The translations under genes were made by a program, and so were the position numbers. The notes beneath the pieces are model-generated. The model had not been told where the DNA came from and searched no databases. It saw only the letters and a list, made by a program, of their open reading frames with translations. Positions 1-5,621 of a stretch of 7,932 nucleotides of DNA are shown here, piece by piece. The stretch spans positions 1,682 through 9,613 of the forward strand of contig DHRX01000121.1 of the NCBI GenBank assembly GCA_002408345.1, written 5' to 3'. Origin of the DNA: Firmicutes bacterium UBA5301. GTDB taxonomy: Bacteria; Bacillota; UBA5301. The number at the start of each line of letters is the position of its first letter. Position 1 is the first letter of the stretch.

Positions 1-1
1 T

Positions 2-472
2 CCAGCGAAACAGGCTACGTTTACTAGTGGAGATAGCGGGCAGCCAACTTCAATTCAAAAGGTAACTGAGTTAGATTTTGAAGCCAAGTATGAACGGTCA
101 CTCCAGCAAACTTTGGCTAGCATAGCCGGTGCTGGTGCTGTTACAGTTGACGTTTTTTTGGCTGGTACTTCCCGGTCTGAATTCGCCCGTAGCCTAGAGA
201 ATACTGAAAAAACGGCTCAAGACTCGGGTTCTGCTGGGATTGCCAAGATTACGACGGAAACTAGGACTAATAGCCAGGTAACGTTGTTACGTTCTGGAAG
301 TCGAGAGGAGCCTTTGGTGGTTCAGACTACGGCACCGGTGGTTCAAGGGGTATTAGTAGTTGCTGAGGGGGCAAGTAACCCTCAAGTTCGGTGGGAACTA
401 GCTAAAGCTGTTCAAACCGCCTTAGGTATACCAATCCATCGAGTAAAAGTGCTACCAAAGGAGGAAAAGTAG
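2..472 (+). CDS. spoIIIAG: Stage III sporulation protein AG, 5'-truncated by the window edge
   Basis: SpoIIIAG forms a ring in the mother-cell membrane that is part of the SpoIIIA-SpoIIQ channel feeding the engulfed forespore. The reading frame is open from base 2, so the first visible residues (PAKQATF) are internal and the true start and N-terminal membrane segment lie upstream. About 156 residues remain. The visible part begins with a low-complexity linker rich in Ser, Gly and Gln. It continues with YERSLQQTLASIAGAGAVTV, which resembles the family pattern YE..L...L..I.GVG.V.V that opens the ring-building domain. The end, AVQTALGIPIHRVKVLP, fits the usual family C-terminus. A TTG at 113 lies in the middle of the conserved helix and is not a start. 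The TAG stop directly abuts the spoIIIAH ATG. The identification rests on motif memory plus the spoIIIAH neighbour. Confidence 0.9.
   Translation, partial: PAKQATFTSGDSGQPTSIQKVTELDFEAKYERSLQQTLASIAGAGAVTVDVFLAGTSRSEFARSLENTEKTAQDSGSAGIAKITTETRTNSQVTLLRSGSREEPLVVQTTAPVVQGVLVVAEGASNPQVRWELAKAVQTALGIPIHRVKVLPKEEK
457..464 (+). promoter_or_regulatory. Ribosome binding site of spoIIIAH
   Basis: AAAGGAGG lies within the last codons of spoIIIAG and ends eight bases before the ATG at 473. The stop TAG and start ATG are adjacent, so translation of the two proteins is probably coupled. Confidence 0.85.
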
Positions 473-1036
473 ATGGCGGGAGGTGTCACAACTATTAGTG
501 TACGTAATATCTTAATGGTTTTAGTAGTGATTTTAGGGCTAGCCATCGGTTTAGCGCTAAATTCGGCTCAACAGACTGCGTTTAAATTTTCCTTACCAGA
601 AGTAGAAGCACCGGTTCCAGTACCATCCTTGACTCAACAGGAAGAAGCACCGGTTCTCAGTCCGGTAGTAATGTATAGCGAGAGAGACGTAATTACCGAA
701 TATCTTCTTCAGCGCGAGCAAAGCCGTAGCGCTCAGTTGGAACTACTTAAAGAAGTAGCTAGTGATCCAGAAAGTGCTACAATGGTAAAGCAAGAAGCGC
801 AGAAACGGATAATAGAGTTGGCCCGCTTAGTGGAACTAGAAGTGAACGTTACTGGTTTACTGCGTTCAGAAGGGTTTAACGACCCGATGGTAGTAGCTAG
901 TGAGTACGGGGTTACTGTGAGTATCGGCACCCCAATGTTATCAGATACAGAAGCATCCCGTATTGGTAATTTAGTTTCTAGAATGAGCGGTGTTGATCCA
1001 AAACAAATTGTGATTTTAGAGCGGGGTAGAAAGTAA
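473..1036 (+). CDS. spoIIIAH: Stage III sporulation protein AH
   Basis: SpoIIIAH sits in the mother-cell membrane and binds SpoIIQ from the forespore across the intermembrane space, joining the two halves of the feeding channel. The 187-residue protein has a short cytoplasmic start, one hydrophobic segment at about residues 12-30, a Pro- and acid-rich linker (about 44-66) that contains EAPV twice, a charged helix (about 76-125), and a C-terminal YscJ/FliF-like ring domain (about 126-184, with GFNDPMVVASEYGVTVSIG). Length and order match the family. The ATG directly follows the spoIIIAG stop and has an AAAGGAGG site at a spacing of eight. spoIIIAH is the last gene of the spoIIIA operon in known spore formers, and a promoter and a hairpin follow it here. 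Control by mother-cell sigma-E is expected from the family, but that promoter would lie upstream of the window. Confidence 0.93.
   Translation: MAGGVTTISVRNILMVLVVILGLAIGLALNSAQQTAFKFSLPEVEAPVPVPSLTQQEEAPVLSPVVMYSERDVITEYLLQREQSRSAQLELLKEVASDPESATMVKQEAQKRIIELARLVELEVNVTGLLRSEGFNDPMVVASEYGVTVSIGTPMLSDTEASRIGNLVSRMSGVDPKQIVILERGRK
604..656 (+). repeat. 14-base direct repeat in spoIIIAH linker
   Basis: AGAAGCACCGGTTC occurs at 604-617 and again at 643-656, 39 bases (13 codons) apart, so both copies keep frame and each encodes EAPV. It falls in the linker between the membrane segment and the ring domain and probably reflects a small internal duplication or low-complexity drift. Confidence 0.7.
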
Positions 1037-1063
1037 GAATTCTGTATACATTGACTGTATTGG

Positions 1064-1092
1064 TTGACACCGCTTAATGACAAAAGTATAAT
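1064..1092 (+). promoter_or_regulatory. Consensus sigma-A promoter for the carboxylase operon
   Basis: TTGACA (1064-1069) and TATAAT (1087-1092) are separated by exactly 17 bases, a full match to the vegetative consensus. Transcription should start near 1098-1100, about 60 bases before the carboxyltransferase ATG. A second TTGAC at 1051 has no good -10 at proper distance. A perfect consensus suggests strong basal expression, perhaps limited by a repressor or by the hairpin that follows. Confidence 0.85.
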
Positions 1093-1107
1093 TTTGTACA
1101 ATTAGGG

Positions 1108-1141
1108 AAGGCTCAGGTATTTTAACCTGGGCTTTATTATA
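1108..1141 (+). terminator. Terminator-like hairpin, placed just downstream of the promoter
   Basis: An 11-base-pair stem (1108-1118 with 1125-1135, two G-U pairs) closes a six-base loop ATTTTA and runs into TTTATTATA. It looks like a rho-independent terminator of moderate strength. It most simply ends the spoIIIA transcript. Because the sigma-A promoter lies upstream of it, it would also be at the very 5' end of the carboxylase mRNA, where it could act as an attenuator or a 5' stabilising stem. The stem is read directly; its activity is inferred. Confidence 0.65.
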
Positions 1142-1160
1142 GCAAGGTTAGGGTGAGAAG

Positions 1161-2981
1161 ATGAGAAGGGAAATACGTTTTACAGATACTACGCTACGTG
1201 ATGCTCACCAGAGCTTGTGGGCTACCCGTATGCGGACTGTAGACATGTTACCAATAATCGAAAAAATTGATCAGATCGGTTATTCTAGCTTAGAGGTATG
1301 GGGTGGAGCAACCTTTGATGTCTGTATGCGCTTTTTGCATGAAGACCCTTGGGAGCGGTTACGTCAATTGAAACGAGTAGTTAAGAAGACCCCTCTGCAG
1401 ATGCTTTTACGAGGGCAAAATCTCTTAGGGTATCGCCACTATCCAGATGACATTGTCGAACGGGTTATCTTTAAATCGGTGGAAAATGGTATTGATATTA
1501 TTCGGATTTTCGATGCTTTAAATGATACCCGTAACTTAGAGTTTTCCGTGCAGAAGGCTAAAGAAGCAGGCGCTACTGTTCAGGCGGTAGTTGTTTATAC
1601 CCGCAGCCCGATCCACTCTTTAGATCATTATTTAGCCACGGCTCATACTTTGGAAGATATGGGTGCTGATTCCCTTTGTATAAAAGACATGGCTGGCTTA
1701 CTGAGCCCGTTTACTGCTGAACAGCTAATTCGACGTTTAAAATCAGAGTTATCCATTCCCATTCACTTGCACACTCACTATATTGGTGGTCTAGCTCCTA
1801 TGACTTACTTAAAGGCTATTGAGGCTGGCGTAGATGGTGTTGATACAGCTAGTGCGCCGCTAGCCTTTGGCGCAAGTCAGCCACCGGTTGAAACATTAGT
1901 TAGTGCTCTAAAAGATAGCCCTTTTGAAACTGGATTAGACTTAGATGTATTATTTGATGTCGCCCGCTATTTTGAAAAAATCCGTCGTGAACGTGGATTT
2001 GACCGCGGGGTAACTCGAATTAGTGATATGCAGGTTTTTTCCCACCAAGTTCCTGGTGGTATGATTTCTAACTTGGTGGCTCAATTAGAGGTGCAGAAAG
2101 CTTTAGATAAATTAGATGAGGTTCTCCAAGAAATTCCTCGAGTGCGAGCTGATTTAGGTTATCCGCCATTAGTTACGCCGACTAGCCAAATTGTCGGAAT
2201 TCAAGCGACCCTAAACATTCTCTGCGGGGAACGCTATAAAGTAGTTCCCGATGAAGTAAAAGCCTATATACGTGGTTATTACGGTCGTCCACCAGGGGAG
2301 ATTGACCCGGATCTACGGCAAAAAATATTAGGAGAAGAGGAACAAATAAAAGGTAGGCCTGCAGATTACCTAGAACCTATATGGGATAGAGTTGTTGAAG
2401 AGTGTGGTTCCCTAGCCCGCTCCGAAGAGGATTACTTGTCCTATGCGTTATTTCCGACTGTGGCCAAGAAGTTTTTAGCCCAGCGTAATGCTGGTCAGTT
2501 GCCGGCAGTCGGGGGGACTGAGGAGGTTGGAGATGTGAATATTAATGAATTGAAAGAGTTAGTTAAATTGGTTCACGAGACAGACGTTACCGAATTAAAG
2601 GTAGAGAGTGAAGGTGTTAAGTTTAGCATCAAAAAAGGCGGTAGTGAAGTGCCGGTAAAACCGGTTGCTGTTTCCGAAACACCAACTGCGGCGGTTCCAA
2701 CTACTTCAATTGAGCCAGATCAAGAAACTTTAGGCGAAAATGATATACAAATTATTGCTCCGATGGTTGGCACATTTTATCGATCCCCATCCCCTGATGC
2801 CGAGCCTTATGTGAACATAGGAGATGTAGTTAAAGTCGGGCAACCGTTGTGCATTATTGAAGCAATGAAACTGATGAATGAGATTGAATCAGAGGTACAA
2901 GGCCGGGTTAAGAGTATTTTAGTTGAGAACGGGCAGCCGGTAGAGTATGGTCAGCCCCTCTTCATCATCGAAAAGGCTTAA
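1161..2981 (+). CDS. Carboxyltransferase (5S/OadA/PycB type) fused in frame to an AccB-type biotin carboxyl carrier
   Basis: The 606-residue protein has two parts. Residues 1-445 are a pyruvate/oxaloacetate-type carboxyltransferase, moving CO2 between carboxybiotin and pyruvate or oxaloacetate. RFTDTTLRDAHQSLWATRMRT opens the TIM barrel, with R13, D14 and Q17 in catalytic or metal positions. IKDMAG carries K175, expected to be the carbamylated metal ligand, and HTH at 204-206 gives the metal histidines. Residues 459-606 resemble a full acetyl-CoA carboxylase AccB: helix NINELKELVKLVHETDVTEL, a Pro/Thr linker, then a biotinyl domain with the AccB thumb (SPSPDAEP, about 542-549) and EAMKLM with biotin Lys570. 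AccC follows. No sodium-pump beta subunit is visible here, so a cytosolic pyruvate carboxylase or transcarboxylase role is likelier than oxaloacetate decarboxylase. The substrate is unproven. The ATG at 1161 has AGGGTGAG upstream. The junction is unusual and may mark two genes. Confidence 0.88.
   Translation: MRREIRFTDTTLRDAHQSLWATRMRTVDMLPIIEKIDQIGYSSLEVWGGATFDVCMRFLHEDPWERLRQLKRVVKKTPLQMLLRGQNLLGYRHYPDDIVERVIFKSVENGIDIIRIFDALNDTRNLEFSVQKAKEAGATVQAVVVYTRSPIHSLDHYLATAHTLEDMGADSLCIKDMAGLLSPFTAEQLIRRLKSELSIPIHLHTHYIGGLAPMTYLKAIEAGVDGVDTASAPLAFGASQPPVETLVSALKDSPFETGLDLDVLFDVARYFEKIRRERGFDRGVTRISDMQVFSHQVPGGMISNLVAQLEVQKALDKLDEVLQEIPRVRADLGYPPLVTPTSQIVGIQATLNILCGERYKVVPDEVKAYIRGYYGRPPGEIDPDLRQKILGEEEQIKGRPADYLEPIWDRVVEECGSLARSEEDYLSYALFPTVAKKFLAQRNAGQLPAVGGTEEVGDVNINELKELVKLVHETDVTELKVESEGVKFSIKKGGSEVPVKPVAVSETPTAAVPTTSIEPDQETLGENDIQIIAPMVGTFYRSPSPDAEPYVNIGDVVKVGQPLCIIEAMKLMNEIESEVQGRVKSILVENGQPVEYGQPLFIIEKA
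2521..2526 (+). promoter_or_regulatory. Internal ribosome binding site before the AccB part
   Basis: AGGAGG ends eight bases before GTG 2535-2537, which is in frame with the carboxyltransferase and begins exactly at the AccB-like N-terminus. Strength and spacing match the sites used by amaP and the DUF2273 gene in this window. It may still drive a separate AccB, or be a leftover of a gene boundary. Confidence 0.7.
2535..2981 (+). CDS. accB: Possible free biotin carboxyl carrier protein made from an internal start
   Basis: Starting from the GTG at 2535, this frame gives a 148-residue protein, a normal AccB length. It has all expected parts: an N-terminal helix NINELKELVKLVHETD, a basic stretch VKFSIKKGG, a linker rich in Pro, Val and Thr (about residues 37-62), and the biotinyl domain with the SPSPDAEP thumb and EAMKLM (biotin lysine at residue 112). 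The thumb is a trait of acetyl-CoA carboxylase carriers, not of ordinary OadA or pyruvate carboxylase carrier domains. AccB and AccC are commonly adjacent, and accC starts 23 bases after this stop. This entry overlaps the long fusion entry: it may be an extra product of the same gene or the true second gene if one more G stands in the run at 2511-2516. Start use is inferred from the ribosome binding site. Confidence 0.5.
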   Translation: MNINELKELVKLVHETDVTELKVESEGVKFSIKKGGSEVPVKPVAVSETPTAAVPTTSIEPDQETLGENDIQIIAPMVGTFYRSPSPDAEPYVNIGDVVKVGQPLCIIEAMKLMNEIESEVQGRVKSILVENGQPVEYGQPLFIIEKA

Positions 2982-2986
2982 TGGTT

Positions 2987-2994
2987 AAGGGGGA
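2987..2994 (+). promoter_or_regulatory. Ribosome binding site that decides the accC TTG start
   Basis: AAGGGGGA ends about ten to eleven bases before the TTG at 3005. An ATG at 2981 is in the same frame but meets TGA at 2996, so TTG 3005 is the first usable start, and it sits right before the conserved ANRGEIA motif. A TTG and a slightly long spacing suggest weaker initiation than at the neighbours. Confidence 0.7.
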
Positions 2995-3004
2995 TTGATT
3001 TTTC

Positions 3005-4351
3005 TTGTTTCAGAAAATACTGGTGGCTAACCGTGGGGAAATAGCCTTACGGGTAATGCGTGCTTGTCACGAACTTGGCATCGCTACGGTTGCTGTTTAT
3101 TCAGAAGCTGATCGAGATGCCTTATATGTACGTTATGCTGACGAAGCGGTTTGTGTTGGAGCAGCCTCTGCAGTTAAAAGTTATTTAAATATCCCTAATA
3201 TTATAAGTGCGGCCTTAATTACCGGGGTAGACGCGATTCACCCTGGATATGGTTTTTTAGCTGAAAATGCTTATTTTGCTGAAATTTGTGAAACCCACGG
3301 CCTTAAATTTATTGGGCCTTCTGCTGCAGCCATTGCTACTATGGGTGATAAAGCTCAGGCTAAAATGGCTATGGTTAATGCTGGTTTACCAGTAGTTCCT
3401 GGGAGCGATGGGCCAATCTCCGATGATAAGCAGGCTCTCAAGCTTGCGGCTGAAATTGGCTACCCGGTAATCGTTAAGGCTTCAGCTGGCGGCGGGGGTA
3501 AAGGTATGCGTATTGCTCATACCGACGAGGATTTAGTTAAATCATTGCGCATTGCGAGAAATGAAGCAGAAGCTGCTTTTGGTAGTCCGGAGGTTTATTT
3601 AGAAAAATTTATTGAAGAACCACGCCATATTGAATTTCAAATTATTTGTGATGAATTTGGCAACGGGGTTTGCGTTGGAGAACGAGATTGTAGTTTACAA
3701 CGTCGTCATCAAAAGGTTCTTGAGGAAGCACCAGCGGTAGGTTTGACGTCAAAAATACGGGAGGAAATGAGCCACAAGGTAGTTCAGGCGGCTCTCCAAG
3801 TAGGCTATACTAATGCTGGTACTATGGAATTTCTTCTTGATAAATATGGAAACTTCTATTTTATTGAAATGAATACTAGAATTCAGGTGGAACATCCAGT
3901 TACTGAGATGGTATTCGGAGTAGATTTAGTTAAAGAGCAAATCAGGGTGGCCGCTGGAGAAAAACTTAGTTTTACCCAGGCCGACATAGTACCGAGAGGT
4001 CACGCAATCGAATGTCGGATTAATGCTGAAGACCCAGAAAATGATTTTCGACCTTCCCCTGGAAGGGTCCAGAACTATTTAGCTCCAGGTGGAATTGGTG
4101 TTAGAGTGGATAGCGCTTTGTATCCAGGTTATATTATTCCACCCTACTATGATTCTATGGTTGCTAAGATTATTGTTTGGGGTGAAAATAGGGATGAAGC
4201 TATTAAACGGATGCAACGTGCTTTAGATGAAACTATTATTGATGGAATTAAAACGACTATTCCATTTCACCGTAAAATACTTGATAATGCCTTTTTCCGC
4301 AAAGGAGAGTTTTATACTAATTTCCTACAAAGAAGAGTAGTGGAAAATTAA
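3005..4351 (+). CDS. accC: Biotin carboxylase (acetyl-CoA carboxylase / pyruvate carboxylase subunit)
   Basis: AccC uses ATP and bicarbonate to carboxylate the biotin on the carrier protein encoded just upstream. The 448 residues match the usual length (about 450). Order: N-terminal domain with KILVANRGEIALRVMRAC and IHPGYGFLAENA; ATP-grasp domain with MGDK (K116), VIVKAS (K158), the glycine-rich loop AGGGGKGM (161-168), EKF at 200-202, PRHIEFQ (H208) and RDCSLQRRHQKVLEEAP (H235). The active-site stretch is ME (E275) and FIEMNTRIQVEHPVTE (E288, N290, R292, E296), with R338 in ECRINAEDP. All catalytic residues I expect are present. The carrier upstream has an AccB-type thumb but also a carboxyltransferase partner, so this AccC may serve acetyl-CoA carboxylase, a pyruvate-type carboxylase, or both. 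It has a TTG start and shares the operon promoter at 1064. Confidence 0.95.
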   Translation: MFQKILVANRGEIALRVMRACHELGIATVAVYSEADRDALYVRYADEAVCVGAASAVKSYLNIPNIISAALITGVDAIHPGYGFLAENAYFAEICETHGLKFIGPSAAAIATMGDKAQAKMAMVNAGLPVVPGSDGPISDDKQALKLAAEIGYPVIVKASAGGGGKGMRIAHTDEDLVKSLRIARNEAEAAFGSPEVYLEKFIEEPRHIEFQIICDEFGNGVCVGERDCSLQRRHQKVLEEAPAVGLTSKIREEMSHKVVQAALQVGYTNAGTMEFLLDKYGNFYFIEMNTRIQVEHPVTEMVFGVDLVKEQIRVAAGEKLSFTQADIVPRGHAIECRINAEDPENDFRPSPGRVQNYLAPGGIGVRVDSALYPGYIIPPYYDSMVAKIIVWGENRDEAIKRMQRALDETIIDGIKTTIPFHRKILDNAFFRKGEFYTNFLQRRVVEN

Positions 4352-4362
4352 AGTTGGAAAGT

Positions 4363-4391
4363 TTGCTCTACCTAGGCTAGTCCGATATAAT
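4363..4391 (+). promoter_or_regulatory. Probable sigma-A promoter for the asp23 cassette
   Basis: In the 73-base gap after accC a perfect TATAAT (4386-4391) lies 17 bases from TTGCTC (4363-4368). Only the TTG of the -35 matches consensus, so the promoter may be weak or need an activator. No sigma-B-like GTTT/GGGTAT pair is seen, although asp23 of Staphylococcus aureus is sigma-B dependent. No clear terminator follows accC, so read-through from the carboxylase operon is also possible. Confidence 0.5.
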
Positions 4392-4424
4392 AATAACTGA
4401 ATTTCCTTAAACAAGGAGGGTATT

Positions 4425-4823
4425 GTGGTGGCAGAAAATGAAAATATTACCGAGAATGGTTCTATACGAATTGCCAATGAAGTAGTTGCTGTAATAGCTG
4501 GGTTAGCTGCAACCGAAGTAGAAGGTGTGGCTGGCATGAGCGGTGGAGTTGTCGGTGGAATAGCCGAGATGTTGGGTAAGAAGAACTTGGCAAAAGGGGT
4601 CAAAGTTGAAGTCGGTGAAAAGGAAGCGGCTGTTGACCTTTTTATAATTGTTTCTTATGGAATTGCTATACCGGAAGTTGCTTATGAGGTACAGAATAAT
4701 GTTAAAAAGGCAATTCACAGCATGACCGGCTTAGATGTAATTGAAGTGAATGTACATATTCAAGGGGTGCAGTTCCCTCAGGAAGAAAAACCCGAACCAG
4801 AGCTACAACCGAGAGTGAAATAG
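4425..4823 (+). CDS. asp23: Asp23/Gls24 family envelope stress protein
   Basis: Asp23/Gls24 proteins are small alkaline-shock and envelope-stress proteins. In staphylococci Asp23 lies along the membrane, held by AmaP. The 132-residue protein has the family pattern: GSIRIANEVVAVIAGLAATEVEGVAGM (about 12-38), a Gly-rich stretch GGVVGGIAEMLGKKN, GVKVEV....AVDLFIIVSYGIAIPEVAYEVQNNVKKAIHSMTGLDVIEVNVHIQGV (about 58-115), and an acidic, Pro-rich tail. It is cytoplasmic with no signal peptide. Two GTG codons stand in tandem (4425 and 4428). The AAGGAGG at 4413-4419 is five bases from the first and eight from the second, so the second may be the real start. amaP and the DUF2273 gene follow with tight spacing, supporting one functional cassette. 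The exact role in anaerobic spore formers is unknown. Confidence 0.9.
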   Translation: MVAENENITENGSIRIANEVVAVIAGLAATEVEGVAGMSGGVVGGIAEMLGKKNLAKGVKVEVGEKEAAVDLFIIVSYGIAIPEVAYEVQNNVKKAIHSMTGLDVIEVNVHIQGVQFPQEEKPEPELQPRVK

Positions 4824-4834
4824 GAGGATTGTCA

Positions 4835-5374
4835 ATGATTTTGGCGCTGCGGGCGATGCTTTTCCTCTGTTCGCTACTAGTACTGGTTTCATCTGTAGGT
4901 ATTATGGGAGCAGCTGTTGGCTGGGACCCTAGTTTTACTCTGAATATGTTGGCCCAGTGGTTGGTGGCAAACCCGCTACAAACCGGACTTATCGGTATCT
5001 TCGCTTTTGCAATTGCCGTTTTTGGGATTAGCCTAAGCTTACGCTCATCCCAAGAAGTACCGGCCATTATTAAAAAAACTAACTTAGGGGTTATCCAGAT
5101 TTCGCTACAAGCTCTGGAAAGTTTGGTGCGGAGAGCTGCTTCTGAAATAGAAGGTGTTCGGACTATTGAACCTACTATACGGCATAGAGAGGGTAAGTTT
5201 GAGGTCCATTTGGCCTTAGAGGTGGTTCCTGATACTAATATTCCTAGCTTAGCGGATCGAGTTCAGACCCGGATTGAGGATTACTTAGCACAAACTGTTG
5301 GTATTACCGATGTCCAAGTAAGTTTGACGGTTAAGGAAATCGCCACTGGTCTGCAAAAAGCTCGGGTTAAATAG
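4835..5374 (+). CDS. amaP: AmaP family membrane anchor of Asp23
   Basis: AmaP is the integral membrane protein that anchors Asp23 in Staphylococcus aureus. This 179-residue protein has two membrane segments (about residues 4-28 and 48-69), joined by a short loop WDPSFTLNMLAQWLVANP. A soluble C-terminal domain (about 82-170) itself resembles the Asp23 fold: GVIQISLQALESLVRRAASEIEGV, then KFEVHLALEVVPDTNIPSLADRVQTRIEDYLAQTVGITDVQVSLTV. That pattern (helix ending in EGV, beta strands, VQ.....I....G....VQV) parallels the gene just upstream and suggests a shared ancestry and heteromeric packing. The ATG at 4835 is preferred over a TTG six bases earlier because AGGAGG (4822-4827) is seven bases from the ATG and only one base from the TTG. 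The gene starts 11 bases after the asp23 stop. Confidence 0.88.
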   Translation: MILALRAMLFLCSLLVLVSSVGIMGAAVGWDPSFTLNMLAQWLVANPLQTGLIGIFAFAIAVFGISLSLRSSQEVPAIIKKTNLGVIQISLQALESLVRRAASEIEGVRTIEPTIRHREGKFEVHLALEVVPDTNIPSLADRVQTRIEDYLAQTVGITDVQVSLTVKEIATGLQKARVK

Positions 5375-5386
5375 GAGGTAGCTGCT

Positions 5387-5620
5387 ATGCAACCTGATTT
5401 ACAAGAATTCCTAAACTGGGCTTTCAATAATAAGGGCAAAATTATTGGAGTGCTCTTAGGTCTGCTCTTAGGTTGGATGACAATTGCTTACGGTATTTTC
5501 AAAACCTTATTTGTGGTTTTATTAATTTATATTGGTTATACCTTAGGTCGACGCTCAGATCGTGATGAAAGTTTTCAAGAAATGTTAGATCAGTTCTTTA
5601 CGGCAGGAAAGAGGAAATAG
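5387..5620 (+). CDS. DUF2273 small integral membrane protein
   Basis: This 77-residue protein belongs to the DUF2273 family, which accompanies Asp23 and AmaP in many Firmicutes. Residues 1-16 are polar (QPDLQEFLNWAFNNKGK). A hairpin of two closely spaced hydrophobic segments follows (about 18-34, IIGVLLGLLLGWMTIAYG, and 36-50, FKTLFVVLLIYIGYTLG). A charged cytoplasmic tail RRSDRDESFQEMLDQFFTAGKRK ends the protein; the positive RR after the second segment suits an inside location. AGGAGG (5373-5378) is eight bases from the ATG and overlaps the amaP TAG stop. No function is established for the family; from context it is probably a third membrane part of the Asp23 complex. Confidence 0.85.
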   Translation: MQPDLQEFLNWAFNNKGKIIGVLLGLLLGWMTIAYGIFKTLFVVLLIYIGYTLGRRSDRDESFQEMLDQFFTAGKRK

Positions 5621-5621
5621 G

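Noticed and set aside
113..115. TTG at 113 as the start of the first gene
   Set aside because: The frame is open back to base 2 and the TTG is inside the conserved SpoIIIAG helix, so the gene is simply cut by the window edge.
733..1101. Open frame on the - strand across the end of spoIIIAH, possible antisense gene
   Set aside because: It is antisense to a well-supported sporulation gene, its protein shows no recognisable motif, and it runs into the promoter region. It is a shadow frame.
1037..1160. Riboswitch or tRNA-sensing leader before the carboxyltransferase
   Set aside because: The leader after the promoter is only about 60 bases with one simple stem, too short for known riboswitch classes or a T-box.
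2510..2517. Programmed -1 ribosomal frameshift at the G run
   Set aside because: C GGG GGG is only an imperfect slippery site, and the frame needing a shift is the one that stops, not the one that joins the domains. Transcript slippage or a one-base indel explains the pattern better.
2661..2676. Small hairpin CCGGT/ACCGG in the AccB linker as a regulatory stem
   Set aside because: The stem is only five pairs with no T run, and the Pro/Val-rich coding easily gives it.
4829..4831. TTG at 4829 as the amaP start
   Set aside because: It is one base from AGGAGG, too close for initiation. ATG 4835 is seven bases away.
4325..5067. Several - strand open frames opposite asp23 and amaP
   Set aside because: They overlap recognised genes, lack good ribosome sites on that strand and give proteins with no family pattern.
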